From Leifsonia sp. Root112D2 (lineage in GTDB: Bacteria; Actinomycetota; Actinomycetes; Actinomycetales; Microbacteriaceae): 64,000 bases of DNA. The first letter of the stretch is position 1, and the number at the start of each line of letters is the position of its first letter. Below the pieces are notes generated by a model. The model made no database searches. It was given only the letters and a program-made list of their open reading frames with translations, and was not told the origin of the DNA. Shown here in pieces: positions 20,084 to 28,751 of this stretch. The stretch is from NCBI RefSeq assembly GCF_001424905.1, contig NZ_LMCU01000001.1, positions 2,721,480 to 2,785,479 on the forward strand, given 5' to 3'. The translations under genes were made by a program, and so were the position numbers.

Positions 20084-21093
20084 TGGCCACCCGTTTCCAG
20101 CGATTCGGCAACGATCTCTACACGGGCGCTCGCTCGATCGACTTCGTCGGCAAGCGCAAGATCTGGTACGCGATAGCCGTTCTGGTTCTCATTGCATCCA
20201 TCGTCATCCCCATCGCCAAGGGCGGCTTCAACTTCGGCATCGACTTCCGCGGCGGCTCGCAGTTCCAGATCACCAACGTGAAGACCACGGATCAATCGCT
20301 CGCCGAGAGGGCCGTGGCATCCGTGGCACCGAATTCGGTGGCACAGGTCTCGAGCGTCAACGACAACGGCGTGCGCGTGCAGACCGATCAGTTGACCGCC
20401 GAGCAGACCAAGGCCATGGCGGACGCCTTGGCCAAGGCGTATGACGTGCCGGTCAAGGATGTCGCCTCCTCGTTCATCGGCCCCAGCTGGGGCGCGGATG
20501 TCAGTCGGCAGGCCATTCAGGGTCTTGTCGTGTTCCTGCTGCTGGCCTTCATAGCCATGGCGCTGTACTTTCGCACGTGGAAGATGTCGGCAGCCGCCAT
20601 CATCTCGCTACTGCACGACCTGGTGCTGACTGCGGGCATCTATGCCCTGGTCGGCTTCGAGGTCACTCCTGCCACAATGATCGGCTTCCTCACGATCCTC
20701 GGCTACTCGCTTTATGACACCGTCGTTGTCTTTGACAAGATTCGGGAGAACACCAGCGAAGAGGCCGATCGAACGAGGCACACCTATGCCGAATCGGTGA
20801 ACCTTGCCGTCAATCAGACCCTTGTGCGCTCCATCAATACGGCCGTGGTCGCAGCCCTTCCTGTCGGCGCGATTCTGTTCATCGGTGCGTTCATCTTTGG
20901 GGCAGATACGCTGCGCGACATCTCGCTGGCGCTCTTCATCGGAATTCTGGTCGGAACATATTCGACGATTTACATCGCCGCGCCGCTCTATTCTGAGTTC
21001 CGCGAGCCGGAGGCGGCTATTCGCAAGCACGACAGGAAGGTGCTCGCCGCGCGCGCAAAGGTCGACGCCGCATCCGCGGTGCCCGCCGAGTAG
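20083..21093 (+). CDS. secF: Protein translocase subunit SecF
   Basis: The 336-residue protein has six membrane helices, the SecF D1 motif 'FGIDFRGGSQFQI' and the conserved 'GYSLYDTVVVFDKIRENT' followed by 'NQTLVRSINTAVVAALPVGAILFIGAF'. It pairs with SecD. The ATG overlaps the secD stop by one base, so the two are coupled. A hairpin follows the stop. Confidence 0.96.
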   Translation: MATRFQRFGNDLYTGARSIDFVGKRKIWYAIAVLVLIASIVIPIAKGGFNFGIDFRGGSQFQITNVKTTDQSLAERAVASVAPNSVAQVSSVNDNGVRVQTDQLTAEQTKAMADALAKAYDVPVKDVASSFIGPSWGADVSRQAIQGLVVFLLLAFIAMALYFRTWKMSAAAIISLLHDLVLTAGIYALVGFEVTPATMIGFLTILGYSLYDTVVVFDKIRENTSEEADRTRHTYAESVNLAVNQTLVRSINTAVVAALPVGAILFIGAFIFGADTLRDISLALFIGILVGTYSTIYIAAPLYSEFREPEAAIRKHDRKVLAARAKVDAASAVPAE

Positions 21094-21096
21094 CAC

Positions 21097-21116
21097 GATC
21101 GGCGTGGCCGCCGATC
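21097..21116 (+). terminator. Hairpin terminator after secF
   Basis: GATCGGC (21097-21103) and GCCGATC (21110-21116) form a perfect 7-bp stem with a 6-base loop, starting four bases after the secF stop. There is no T-tract. Confidence 0.5.
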
Positions 21117-21145
21117 CACGCGATAATGGATGAAGGAGGCGGCAG

Positions 21146-23404
21146 ATGGTAGACACAACAACACCACAGCCCGCTTCCCTGCGCCGTCTTGTTCCCCGCA
21201 TCTTCTCCAGGGCGCAGCCGGCAGGCGCGGTGGATACCCTCATTCGTACGATGCGGATGCATCATCCGAAGGCCGATACCGCCCTCATCGAACGTGCCTA
21301 TTCGACCGCCGAGCGGGCCCACAGCGGGCAGAAGCGGCAGAGTGGTGAGCCCTACATCACCCACCCCGTGGCCGTTGCGCAGATTCTTGCAGATCTCGGT
21401 ATCGGCGCGAAGACCATCGCGGCGGCGCTGCTGCACGACACCGTCGAAGACACCGAGTATTCGCTCGACGAGTTGCGGGCGGATTTCGGCGACGAGGTGG
21501 CAATGCTCGTCGACGGCGTCACCAAACTCGACAAGGTCAAATACGGCGAGAGCGCGCAGGCCGAGACCGTACGCAAGATGATAGTGGCGATGTCCAAGGA
21601 CATCCGCGTTCTCGTGATCAAGCTCGCCGACCGCCTGCACAATGCGCGAACCTGGGGCTTCGTTCCCGCCGAGTCCGCCAAGCGCAAGGCCACGGAGACC
21701 CTCGAGATCTATGCCCCCCTGGCGCACCGACTCGGCATCCAGGCCATCAAGTGGGAGCTCGAAGACCTCTCCTTCGCCGTTCTTCAGCCGAAGATCTACG
21801 CCGAGATCGAGAGCCTGGTGAAACAGCGCTCGCCCGAGCGTGAACACGTCGTGCAGGAGGTCATCAACGTCATCAACGACGACCTCAAGATCGCCAAAAT
21901 TCGTGGCAAGGTGAGCGGGCGGCCGAAGCAGTACTACTCGATCTACCAGAAGATGGTGGTTCGTGGCCGCGAGTTCGATGAGATCTACGACCTCGTCGGC
22001 ATCCGGGTGATGGTGAACTCGGTTCGTGACTGTTATGCCGTGCTCGGTCAGATCCACTCGCGATGGACCCCGATGCCCGGGCGGTTCAAGGACTATATCG
22101 CCACCCCCAAGTTCAATCTCTACCAATCCCTGCACACCACGGTGGTGGGGCCCGAGGGCCGCGCGGTGGAGATCCAGATTCGCACCGAGGAGATGCACCG
22201 ACGCGCCGAATTCGGTGTCGCGGCGCACTGGAAGTACAAAGAACAGGTGAACGGCGGCAAGAGCGCGAGTTCGCTGACGCCCGGCAGCGATACCGACATG
22301 GCCTGGCTTGCGCACATTTCCGACTGGCAGGCGGAGACGGCAGATCCCGGGGAATTCCTCGACTCGCTGCGCTTCGAGATCGGGGCGAAAGAGGTCTACG
22401 TCTTCACCCCGAAGGGCAGGGTGATAGGCCTGCCGGCCGGCGCGACACCCGTTGACTTCGCCTATGCGGTGCACACCGAAGTCGGGCACCGCACCATGGG
22501 AGCCAAGGTCAACGGTCGGCTGGTTCCGCTCGAGAGCACACTGACGACGGGCGACGTGGTCGAGGTCTTCACCTCGAAGAACCCCGATTCGGGCCCCAGC
22601 CAGGACTGGCTGAACTTCGTGAAGAGCCCGCGTGCCCGCAACAAGATTCGTCAGTGGTTCACCAAGGAACGCCGTGACGAGGCCATCGAGCAGGGCAAGG
22701 ATGCCATTGCCCGCGCCATGCGCAAACAGAACCTGCCCCTGCAGAAGCTGATGAACCAGGATTCCTTCACCGAGGTGGCCTCCCAACTGCACTACGACGA
22801 CGTCTCGGCGATGTACGCGGCCGTCGGCGAGGGACATGTCTCGACGCAGTCGGTGATCGAGAAGGTGCTCGCCGCGGTGCAGACGGAGGCAGAGAACGAG
22901 AACTCCGATCTGACGATGCCCACAAAGGGCCGTACGCGATCGCTGCGCAACAGCGATTCGGGCGTGCTCGTGCGCGGCGCACCCGATATTCTCGTCAAGC
23001 TCGCGAAGTGCTGTACGCCGGTTCCCGGTGACCCCATCGTGGGCTTCGTCACCCGCGGTGCCGGTGTCTCGGTGCACCAGGCCGACTGCCACAACGTGCA
23101 GTCACTCATGCAGGAGCCGGAGCGCATGATCGACGTCGAATGGGCGCCGAGTTCCAAGAGCGTCTTCCTCGTGCAGATTCAGGTTGAAGCGCTCGACCGC
23201 TCCGGGCTGTTGTCGGATGTCACCAGGGTGCTCTCCGAGTATCACGTGAACATTCTCTCGGCCACGGTGAACACCTCAAGCAACCGCCTGGCGATCAGCC
23301 GCTTCGTGTTCGAGATGGGCGACACGACACACCTGGACCGGGTTCTCAACGCCGTACGTCGCATCGACGCCGTCTATGACGTGTATAGGGTCAGCGCAGG
23401 CTAG
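21146..23404 (+). CDS. relA: Bifunctional (p)ppGpp synthetase/hydrolase (Rel)
   Basis: The 752-residue protein is a full-length Rel. It has an HD hydrolase domain with 'LLHDTVEDT' (His97, Asp98) and 'LADRLHNARTW', a synthetase domain with 'GRPKQYYSIYQKM' and 'YIATPKFNLYQSLHTTV', a TGS domain near 410-470 ('EVYVFTPKGRVIGLPAGATPVDFAYAVHT'), a Cys-containing conserved region ('KLAKCCTPVPGDPIVGFVTRGAGVSVH') and a C-terminal ACT domain. It makes and degrades the stringent alarmone at the ribosome. Since both catalytic sites are intact it should be bifunctional. GAAGGAGG precedes the ATG, and GATAAT (21122-21127) is a possible -10. Confidence 0.96.
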   Translation: MVDTTTPQPASLRRLVPRIFSRAQPAGAVDTLIRTMRMHHPKADTALIERAYSTAERAHSGQKRQSGEPYITHPVAVAQILADLGIGAKTIAAALLHDTVEDTEYSLDELRADFGDEVAMLVDGVTKLDKVKYGESAQAETVRKMIVAMSKDIRVLVIKLADRLHNARTWGFVPAESAKRKATETLEIYAPLAHRLGIQAIKWELEDLSFAVLQPKIYAEIESLVKQRSPEREHVVQEVINVINDDLKIAKIRGKVSGRPKQYYSIYQKMVVRGREFDEIYDLVGIRVMVNSVRDCYAVLGQIHSRWTPMPGRFKDYIATPKFNLYQSLHTTVVGPEGRAVEIQIRTEEMHRRAEFGVAAHWKYKEQVNGGKSASSLTPGSDTDMAWLAHISDWQAETADPGEFLDSLRFEIGAKEVYVFTPKGRVIGLPAGATPVDFAYAVHTEVGHRTMGAKVNGRLVPLESTLTTGDVVEVFTSKNPDSGPSQDWLNFVKSPRARNKIRQWFTKERRDEAIEQGKDAIARAMRKQNLPLQKLMNQDSFTEVASQLHYDDVSAMYAAVGEGHVSTQSVIEKVLAAVQTEAENENSDLTMPTKGRTRSLRNSDSGVLVRGAPDILVKLAKCCTPVPGDPIVGFVTRGAGVSVHQADCHNVQSLMQEPERMIDVEWAPSSKSVFLVQIQVEALDRSGLLSDVTRVLSEYHVNILSATVNTSSNRLAISRFVFEMGDTTHLDRVLNAVRRIDAVYDVYRVSAG

Positions 23405-23413
23405 TCACACCCT

Positions 23414-23956
23414 CTAGGCTGCCTCCAGGCGTTGCCGGGCCGCCCTCGTGCCCGGGGTGGATGGTCGGGCATACAGTCGTGCCATACAGTGCTCGGCGCC
23501 GAAACCGCCCAGCGCCATCAGCTCAAGAACGCATCGGCGCTGCTCGGCCCCGTATGGCCCCTCAGCGGTCAGAATGTCCACGGCGGCGCGCAGCGGCGTC
23601 ACAACGCTCATGCCGCCGATCTGCTGCACATCTGAGGGTGCGAGCACCCGCTCCCGCACGAGCCATCGTGACGAGCGAGACACACGGGCACGGGTCGCCA
23701 GTGAGATGCACAGCGTGTGCCTGTTCGGCGGAGCGTCGCGCACACCGAACACCCACAGGGCGCTCGCGCGCTCCGCTGTCACGCGCGAGGGCATTTCCCG
23801 CCACAGCGCCGCCGCGCGCAGATGCATCGTGTCGGCCTCATCCACCGGCGCGAAGCAATCGTCTACGGCGTAAAGCTCGCCGTCGAGTCGCGCGGCACAC
23901 AATTCAGCGAGCGGAAAGTCCGCGGTGTCGAGCAGGGGAGTCAGGATGCGTGCCAT
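23414..23956 (-). CDS. AbiEi-like protein of unknown role
   Basis: The 180-residue protein is not one I can name with certainty. Its pattern 'SALWVFG ... SRSSRWLVRERVLAPSDVQQIGGMSVVTPLRAAVDIL' parallels the 'alleles-as-promoter-like' AbiEi antitoxin/DUF559 N-terminal proteins of actinobacteria, where a segment of the type 'R-x-Lpp-D-v-x-x-x-G-i-p-V-T-x-P-x-R-T-l-x-D-l' is conserved. No AbiEii toxin gene adjoins it. ATG 23956 is preferred; an upstream start at 23995 would add 13 residues. It ends nine bases from the convergent relA stop. Confidence 0.45.
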   Translation of the reverse strand: MARILTPLLDTADFPLAELCAARLDGELYAVDDCFAPVDEADTMHLRAAALWREMPSRVTAERASALWVFGVRDAPPNRHTLCISLATRARVSRSSRWLVRERVLAPSDVQQIGGMSVVTPLRAAVDILTAEGPYGAEQRRCVLELMALGGFGAEHCMARLYARPSTPGTRAARQRLEAA

Positions 23957-24056
23957 GCCCCAAGCGTGCCCGAACCGCGGCGTCGCGGCGGGCATCCGAG
24001 GCCGAATTGTGGAGACCTCGCCGGGTTCTCCGCATGTGGATGAACGGAGCGGGGCG

Positions 24057-25304
24057 CTACTTCAGCGCGTTCAGCCAGAGGCGACGTGCGTCCAGCGCCT
24101 CCTGCGCCGCGGCGACCTTTGCCGCGTCGCCGCCCGACTTGGCCGTTTCAAGTTCCTCCTCGAGTTTGGCAATGGCGTCATTGAGTTGGCTTGCCAGCCC
24201 CTCAGACCGCGCCTGCTTCTCGGGGTTATTGCGCTGCCAGTGCTCCTCGTCAAGCTTGCGAACGGCCGTCTCCACCTTGCGCAGACGGTCTTCGACGACC
24301 TTGACCTGGTCGCGAGGAACCTTGCCGATGGCCTCCCAGCGCCGCTGGATCGACAACAGTGTGTTGCGGGCGCTCTGGCGGTCTGTGGCCTTCAGCAGCG
24401 GCTCCGCCTCCGTGAGCAACTCCAGCTTCTGCTCGAGATTGGCGGCGAACTCCACGTTATCCTGGGCGTCAACCTCGGACTTTGCGGCATAGATCGCGTC
24501 GCCGGCCGCTTTGAACCGCGCCCACAGTGCGTCATCGTTGCGCTTGCCCGCTCGCCCGGCGAGCTTCCACTCATCAAGGAGGTCGCGATAGGCCGGAACG
24601 CCTTCCGCGCCACGCGGTACCAGGGCCTCGGCCCGTTCGATGAGCGCTGTCTTGCGTGAGCGTACGTCGCGGTGCTGCGTGTCGAGCTCGGCGAAGAACG
24701 TCTTTCGGTTGTGCTCGATGGTGGTTCGTGCGGCCCTGAAACGCTTCCACAGCTCGGCGGCCTCCGCCTTCGGCAGTCGCGGCCCGTCGTGCTGGTGGCT
24801 CTGCCACCGCGCGAAGAGAGCATCGAGCGTGGCGGATGCCTGCTTCCACTGCGTCTTCGCGGGATCCTCGGCTGCCAGCGCCTCCGCCTCGACGACGATG
24901 GTCGTGCGCTCGGCGATGGCCGCATCGACGGCAGCACGGGCCTCGGCGCTCTGCTGCTCCGTGAGCTCCTCGACGGCCCCGCCCAGTTTGGAGAGCCGCT
25001 CGGTGAGCAGATCGAGGTTGCCGACGGCGTTCGCGGTGGCGATGTGCTCACGCAGCGCGCCGACGGCGCGGGCGATGTCCGCGGCCGGTGCGCCACGCTT
25101 CGCGCGCTGTTCCAGCAGTGTCACCTGCCCCGCAAGATCGGTGTACTTGCGCTCGAAGTAGCCCAGCGCCTCCTCGGGAGTGCCATCCGGGTATTGACCG
25201 ACGACACGTTCGCCGTCGCCCACGCGAACGTAAACGGTGCCCGTCTCGTCAACGCGACCCCACGGTTGCTGATCAGTTGTAGCCACAAATCTCACCTTGC
25301 TCAT
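24057..25304 (-). CDS. DUF349 domain-containing protein
   Basis: The 415-residue protein is almost all charged helix. The repeated pattern 'W-x-x-a-x-x-x-l-d-x-L-f-x-r-W' and '...LWARFKAAGDAIYAAK' matches the DUF349 repeats (about 75 residues each, at least three). The first ~60 residues form a separate N-terminal part ('TTDQQPWGRVDETGTVYVRVGDGERVVGQYPDGTPEEALGYFERKY'). Coiled-coil content is high. Function is unknown, but the gene next to a cyclophilin and near rel is a conserved arrangement in Micrococcales. ATG 25304 is preferred to 25331. Confidence 0.85.
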   Translation of the reverse strand: MSKVRFVATTDQQPWGRVDETGTVYVRVGDGERVVGQYPDGTPEEALGYFERKYTDLAGQVTLLEQRAKRGAPAADIARAVGALREHIATANAVGNLDLLTERLSKLGGAVEELTEQQSAEARAAVDAAIAERTTIVVEAEALAAEDPAKTQWKQASATLDALFARWQSHQHDGPRLPKAEAAELWKRFRAARTTIEHNRKTFFAELDTQHRDVRSRKTALIERAEALVPRGAEGVPAYRDLLDEWKLAGRAGKRNDDALWARFKAAGDAIYAAKSEVDAQDNVEFAANLEQKLELLTEAEPLLKATDRQSARNTLLSIQRRWEAIGKVPRDQVKVVEDRLRKVETAVRKLDEEHWQRNNPEKQARSEGLASQLNDAIAKLEEELETAKSGGDAAKVAAAQEALDARRLWLNALK

Positions 25305-25373
25305 TCGACGACCCTCGCGGCCGCGACACATTGCGTTTCAGCCTATTGCACGCATCCGTGCGCACAGGAGTGC

Positions 25374-26183
25374 TTACTGAACTGTTATCTGCGTGATGGT
25401 CGTCGGCACGACCGGAGAGCCGTCGCTGGCTGACGATCCGGCTTTGACGCCCTTGTCGGTGATCTGCGTCTTCAACTCGTCGAGTCCGCTCGTGACCTTT
25501 CCGATCACGGTGTAGCCGCCGGCGGTGTCGCTGGAGATCGTCGTGGTGTCATAGACGATGAAGAACTGGCTGCCCTGGCTCGCCGCGTTGCCGCCCGAGC
25601 GCGCCATGGCGAGGGTGCCAGCAGGGTACACGTTGTCGACTGGGGCATTCTCGATGGGCCCGTATGTGTAGCCGGGTCCTCCCGTGCCGTCCCCGTTCGG
25701 ATCGCCGCACTGCAGCACGAAGAAGCCGCCGTTGGTGAGCCTGTGGCAGCTCAGGCCTGTGTAGAAGCCCTTCTTGATGAGATCGACGGTGGAGGCAACC
25801 GCCTGTGGGGCGGCCTTGCCATCGAGCTCGATGCCGAGCTTGACCTTGTTGAGCGTCAGGCTGCCGGTCCAGGTGCGGCACTCGGAGACGGATGCCGCGG
25901 GTACGGTGCCCTGATTGGCCGGGTCGGCGGCGGGAGGACACGCGGCGGCCGTCGCGGAGGGAGTCGGCTTCGGCGTGGCCACAGGTTTTCCCGGACCGGC
26001 GAAATACAGCAGTTGTGTCGCCACGGCGAGCACGACTATCACGGCCAGCCCGATGCCCGCCATCAGATTGTCGCGAACGCGGCGCTTCGTCTTCTTTTCA
26101 TGCACGGCCTGTCGCGCCTGGTAGGCACGCAGTCGCTCGCGGGCCTGTCGTGCTTCGCGGTCGTTTGGGCTCTTCGGTGCCAC
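25374..26183 (-). CDS. Membrane-anchored peptidyl-prolyl isomerase (cyclophilin type)
   Basis: The 269-residue protein has a charged cytoplasmic N terminus, one membrane helix at about 41-62, a Pro/Thr/Ala-rich spacer and an extracytoplasmic cyclophilin domain ('GFYTGLSCHRLTNGGFFVLQCGDPNGDGTGGPGYTYG', then 'GTLAMARSGGNAASQGSQFFIVYD'). The catalytic-arginine position of classical cyclophilins (FHRVI) is HRLTN here, keeping the arginine. Two cysteines could form a disulfide outside the cell. It probably folds secreted proteins. It lies 69 bases before the DUF349 gene on the same strand. Confidence 0.88.
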   Translation of the reverse strand: MAPKSPNDREARQARERLRAYQARQAVHEKKTKRRVRDNLMAGIGLAVIVVLAVATQLLYFAGPGKPVATPKPTPSATAAACPPAADPANQGTVPAASVSECRTWTGSLTLNKVKLGIELDGKAAPQAVASTVDLIKKGFYTGLSCHRLTNGGFFVLQCGDPNGDGTGGPGYTYGPIENAPVDNVYPAGTLAMARSGGNAASQGSQFFIVYDTTTISSDTAGGYTVIGKVTSGLDELKTQITDKGVKAGSSASDGSPVVPTTITQITVQ

Positions 26184-26348
26184 GTGATTCCTCCATGGGC
26201 GCGCGCCGTCGGGCGAGCAAGACGAGACAAAAGTCCCGAATGCCAGCGCCGGAACCCTTTTGAACTTTACGCACCTTAGCTATGCACTACCAATTGGACG
26301 GCAGTCCGTGCACGCTGCGTGTCGGAGGTGCCAACTACTCTGGGAGGC

Positions 26349-27692
26349 ATGGTGGATGCTCAGCCCGGCCTGCGCGGTGGCGTCACGCCCCTCGCCGTGC
26401 GCATGCGTCCGCGCAGTCTGGACGAGGTGGCGGGCCAGCGCCATCTGCTCACGCCCGGTTCTCCGCTCGTCAGCCTCGCCAGCGACAAGACGGGGGAGCG
26501 CGGCTCCGTCTCGGTGATTCTCTGGGGGCCGCCCGGCACGGGAAAGACGACGCTCGCCCAGGCCATCGCGCACTCATCCGGCCGCCGGTTCGTCGAGCTC
26601 TCCGCGGTGAACGCGGGCGTGCGCGACGTGCGAGCGGTCATGGAAGAGGCGCTCTCCAATCGTGACCTGTATGGCGTCTCGACCGTGCTCTTCCTCGATG
26701 AGATCCATCGCTTCTCCAAGGCTCAACAGGATGCCCTGCTTCCCGGTGTGGAGAACGGCTGGGTGATCCTGGTTGCCGCGACGACAGAGAATCCGTCGTT
26801 CTCGGTCATCTCTCCCTTGCTTTCGCGCTCCCTGCTGCTCACCCTGGAGACGCTCTCTGACGAGGATCTCGGCATGCTCGTCGATCGGGCCGTGGAGGAC
26901 GAACGGGGGCTGGCAGGTAGGTTCGAGCTTCAGGACGAGGCACGATCGTCGATCGTGCGCCTCGCCTCGGGGGATGCCCGACGCGCGCTGACGGCACTGG
27001 AAGCCGCTGCGGTGTCGGCTGGGTCCGTCGAACAGGCAGGCTCAGCGATCGACAAGCCCGTCATCACCGCCGAAATCGTGGCGCTGGCCGTCGATCGTGC
27101 ACTGCTGCGCTATGACCGCAACGGTGACGAGCATTACGACGTGATCAGCGCGTTCATCAAGTCGGTGCGCGGTTCGGATGTCGACGCCTCGCTGCACTAT
27201 CTCGCCCGCATGATCGAGGCGGGGGAGGATCCGCGCTTCATCGCCCGCCGCATCATCATTCTGGCCTCCGAAGACATCGGTCTCGCCGATCCACAGTCGC
27301 TCGTCATCGCCGTCGCGGCGGCCGACGCCGTGCAGTTCATCGGCATGCCGGAAGGCCGCATCCCGCTTGCTCAGGCGGTGGTGCACCTGGCCACCGCCCC
27401 GAAATCGAATGCCGCGTACATGGCGCTCAACAAGGCCCTGGGCGACGTGCGCGCGGGAAAGATGGGTCGGGTACCCAAGCATTTGCGCGACGCGCATTAC
27501 CCCGGCGCCAAGAGACTTGGTCACGGCAAGGGCTATAAATACCCGCACGATGACGCGCTCGGCGTGCTGCGGCAGGAGTATCTGCCGGCCGAGCTGAAGG
27601 GCACGCGCTACTACGAACCCACCGAGCACGGCAATGAGCGGGATGTCTCTGCCCGACTGGCAAAGATCAGAAAGATCGTGCGCGGCGAGTAG
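26349..27692 (+). CDS. rarA: Replication-associated recombination protein A (RarA/MgsA)
   Basis: The 447-residue AAA+ ATPase has Walker [10 protein letters not shown] (60-68), '[22 protein letters not shown]' as Walker B, '[20 protein letters not shown]' as sensor and arginine finger, and the C-terminal 'MRALRGSDPDA'-like stretch '[45 protein letters not shown]'. It acts at stalled forks. ATG 26349 follows GGGAGG very closely; GTG 26352 and GTG 26319 are alternatives. It is divergent from the cyclophilin gene. Confidence 0.94.
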   Translation: MVDAQPGLRGGVTPLAVRMRPRSLDEVAGQRHLLTPGSPLVSLASDKTGERGSVSVILWGPPGTGKTTLAQAIAHSSGRRFVELSAVNAGVRDVRAVMEEALSNRDLYGVSTVLFLDEIHRFSKAQQDALLPGVENGWVILVAATTENPSFSVISPLLSRSLLLTLETLSDEDLGMLVDRAVEDERGLAGRFELQDEARSSIVRLASGDARRALTALEAAAVSAGSVEQAGSAIDKPVITAEIVALAVDRALLRYDRNGDEHYDVISAFIKSVRGSDVDASLHYLARMIEAGEDPRFIARRIIILASEDIGLADPQSLVIAVAAADAVQFIGMPEGRIPLAQAVVHLATAPKSNAAYMALNKALGDVRAGKMGRVPKHLRDAHYPGAKRLGHGKGYKYPHDDALGVLRQEYLPAELKGTRYYEPTEHGNERDVSARLAKIRKIVRGE

Positions 27693-27837
27693 ACGCTGCG
27701 TTCACCTGACGCTGCGTTTGTGTGTCGCTGGGCGTGTTAGCATTGACGCGCCTAGAAGTGAGTCTCGCGTGCGGCTGCGTCGAGATTCACCTTTCGAAAG
27801 GAAATCGCCCTGTAGCCGGGCGCTCCGCGGCATCATC

Positions 27838-27888
27838 CCTCTAATTTTTGCAGGACGATCCTGTGTGCCTGCTTTGCCATCATTAGAG
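27838..27888 (+). promoter_or_regulatory. Structured leader upstream of rpsD
   Basis: The 216 bases before rpsD hold no gene. CTCTAAT (27839-27845) pairs with ATTAGAG (27882-27888), and within this either CAGGA/TCCTG (27851-27855/27859-27863) or GCAGG/CCTGC (27850-27854/27868-27872) can form, so two inner stems compete. It ends 20 bases before the start codon, just ahead of the ribosome-binding site AAAGGAAG. The place and alternative pairing suggest autoregulation by S4 or transcript control. A further short stem CGCCC/GGGCG lies upstream near 27806-27823. Confidence 0.45.
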
Positions 27889-27908
27889 AGACAACCGAAA
27901 GGAAGTTC

Positions 27909-28538
27909 GTGTCTACCAAGTCACGTACCCGTAGCAAGACCCGCCTGTCGCGGTCACTGGGCATTGCCCTGACCCCGAAGGCAGCCAAGTACCTCGAGAA
28001 GCGCCCGTACGGCCCCGGCGAGCACGGTCGCAGCAAGCGCAAGACCGACTCGGACTACGCCGTTCGTCTGCGTGAGAAGCAGCGCCTGCGTGCCCAGTAC
28101 GGCATTCGCGAGGCGCAGCTGAAGATCGTCTTCCAGGAGGCACGTCGTGCGGCCGGCCTGACCGGTGAGAACCTGGTCGAGCTGCTTGAGATGCGTCTCG
28201 ACGCCCTCGTGCTGCGTGCCGGCTTCGCCCGCACCACCGCGCAGGCCCGTCAGATGGTCGTGCACCGTCACATCCTCGTCGATGGCCAGCTCGTGGACCG
28301 TCCCTCTTTCCGCGTGAAGCCGGGCCAGCTCATCCACGTCAAGGCCAGGAGCGAGGGCACGGAGCCTTTCCAGGTTGCAGCCGCCGGCGGTCACGTCGAT
28401 GTTCTGCCCAAGGTTCCCGCCTACCTCGACGTCGAACTCGACAAGCTTCACGCTCGTCTCGTTCGTCGCCCGAAGCGTGTTGAGGTCCCCGTGACCTGTG
28501 AAGTGCAGCTCGTCGTCGAGTACTACGCGGCTCGCTAG
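27909..28538 (+). CDS. rpsD: 30S ribosomal protein S4
   Basis: The 209-residue protein matches bacterial S4: 'STKSRTRSKTRLSRSLGIALTPKAAKYLEKRPYGPGEHG' at the N terminus and the S4 RNA-binding motif 'RLDALVLRAGFARTTAQARQMVVHRHILVDGQLVDRPSFRVKPGQ'. It lacks the zinc-type cysteine cluster, so it is the C-minus form. It is a primary 16S rRNA binder. It stands alone outside the alpha operon, which is common in actinobacteria, with its own leader and terminator. GTG start with AAAGGAAG upstream. Confidence 0.97.
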   Translation: MSTKSRTRSKTRLSRSLGIALTPKAAKYLEKRPYGPGEHGRSKRKTDSDYAVRLREKQRLRAQYGIREAQLKIVFQEARRAAGLTGENLVELLEMRLDALVLRAGFARTTAQARQMVVHRHILVDGQLVDRPSFRVKPGQLIHVKARSEGTEPFQVAAAGGHVDVLPKVPAYLDVELDKLHARLVRRPKRVEVPVTCEVQLVVEYYAAR

Positions 28539-28573
28539 ACCCTTCTGAAATCCACACCCACTCGGGTGAATGG

Positions 28574-28602
28574 GAACGCCGTGCTCAGTGAGCACGGCGT
28601 TC
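28574..28602 (+). terminator. Strong hairpin terminator after rpsD
   Basis: GAACGCCGTGCT (28574-28585) and AGCACGGCGTTC (28591-28602) form a perfect 12-bp stem with a CAGTG loop, 35 bases after the rpsD stop, followed by TCTCGTGGTTT. It separates rpsD from the C1 cluster. Confidence 0.85.
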
Positions 28603-28629
28603 TCGTGGTTTAACGGCCCGGGTGTAGAC

Positions 28630-28657
28630 AACTCCCTATCTCTATAGGTAGTGTGTC
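28630..28657. promoter_or_regulatory. Operator-like site 1 (imperfect palindrome)
   Basis: This 28-base sequence is an imperfect copy (21 of 28 positions identical) of the perfect palindrome that starts 35 bases downstream; both share AACTC-CTATCT and TAG-TAGTG. It probably binds the same regulator, most likely the PadR-family protein encoded at the end of the cluster. Confidence 0.6.
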
Positions 28658-28664
28658 TTCAAAC

Positions 28665-28692
28665 AACTCACTATCTACGTAGATAGTGAGTT
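28665..28692. promoter_or_regulatory. Operator-like site 2 (perfect 28-bp palindrome)
   Basis: AACTCACTATCTAC (28665-28678) is followed directly by its exact reverse complement GTAGATAGTGAGTT (28679-28692). It ends 59 bases before the metF-like start, so it probably overlaps the promoter. A long palindrome with ATCTA/TAGAT core fits PadR/VanR-type repressors, and a padR gene closes this cluster. Confidence 0.75.
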
Positions 28693-28751
28693 CTGCGCAC
28701 GAGTTTCCGCCGTTTGCAAGAACCGGCCAATGATGGAGGGTTTGTATTTCT

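Noticed and set aside
21017..23092. About 690-codon antisense frame opposite relA.
   Set aside because: relA is unmistakable on the plus strand with all domains; the antisense product is His/Gly/Arg-rich low-information sequence.
25347..25361. Hairpin GCACG/CGTGC after the cyclophilin gene as a terminator.
   Set aside because: The stem is only five base pairs with no T-tract, and the DUF349 gene follows on the same strand, so it is not strong enough to report.
27691..27721. Direct repeat GACGCTGCGTT twice after rarA.
   Set aside because: Only 11 bases, two copies, overlapping the end of rarA; too short to call an element or att site.
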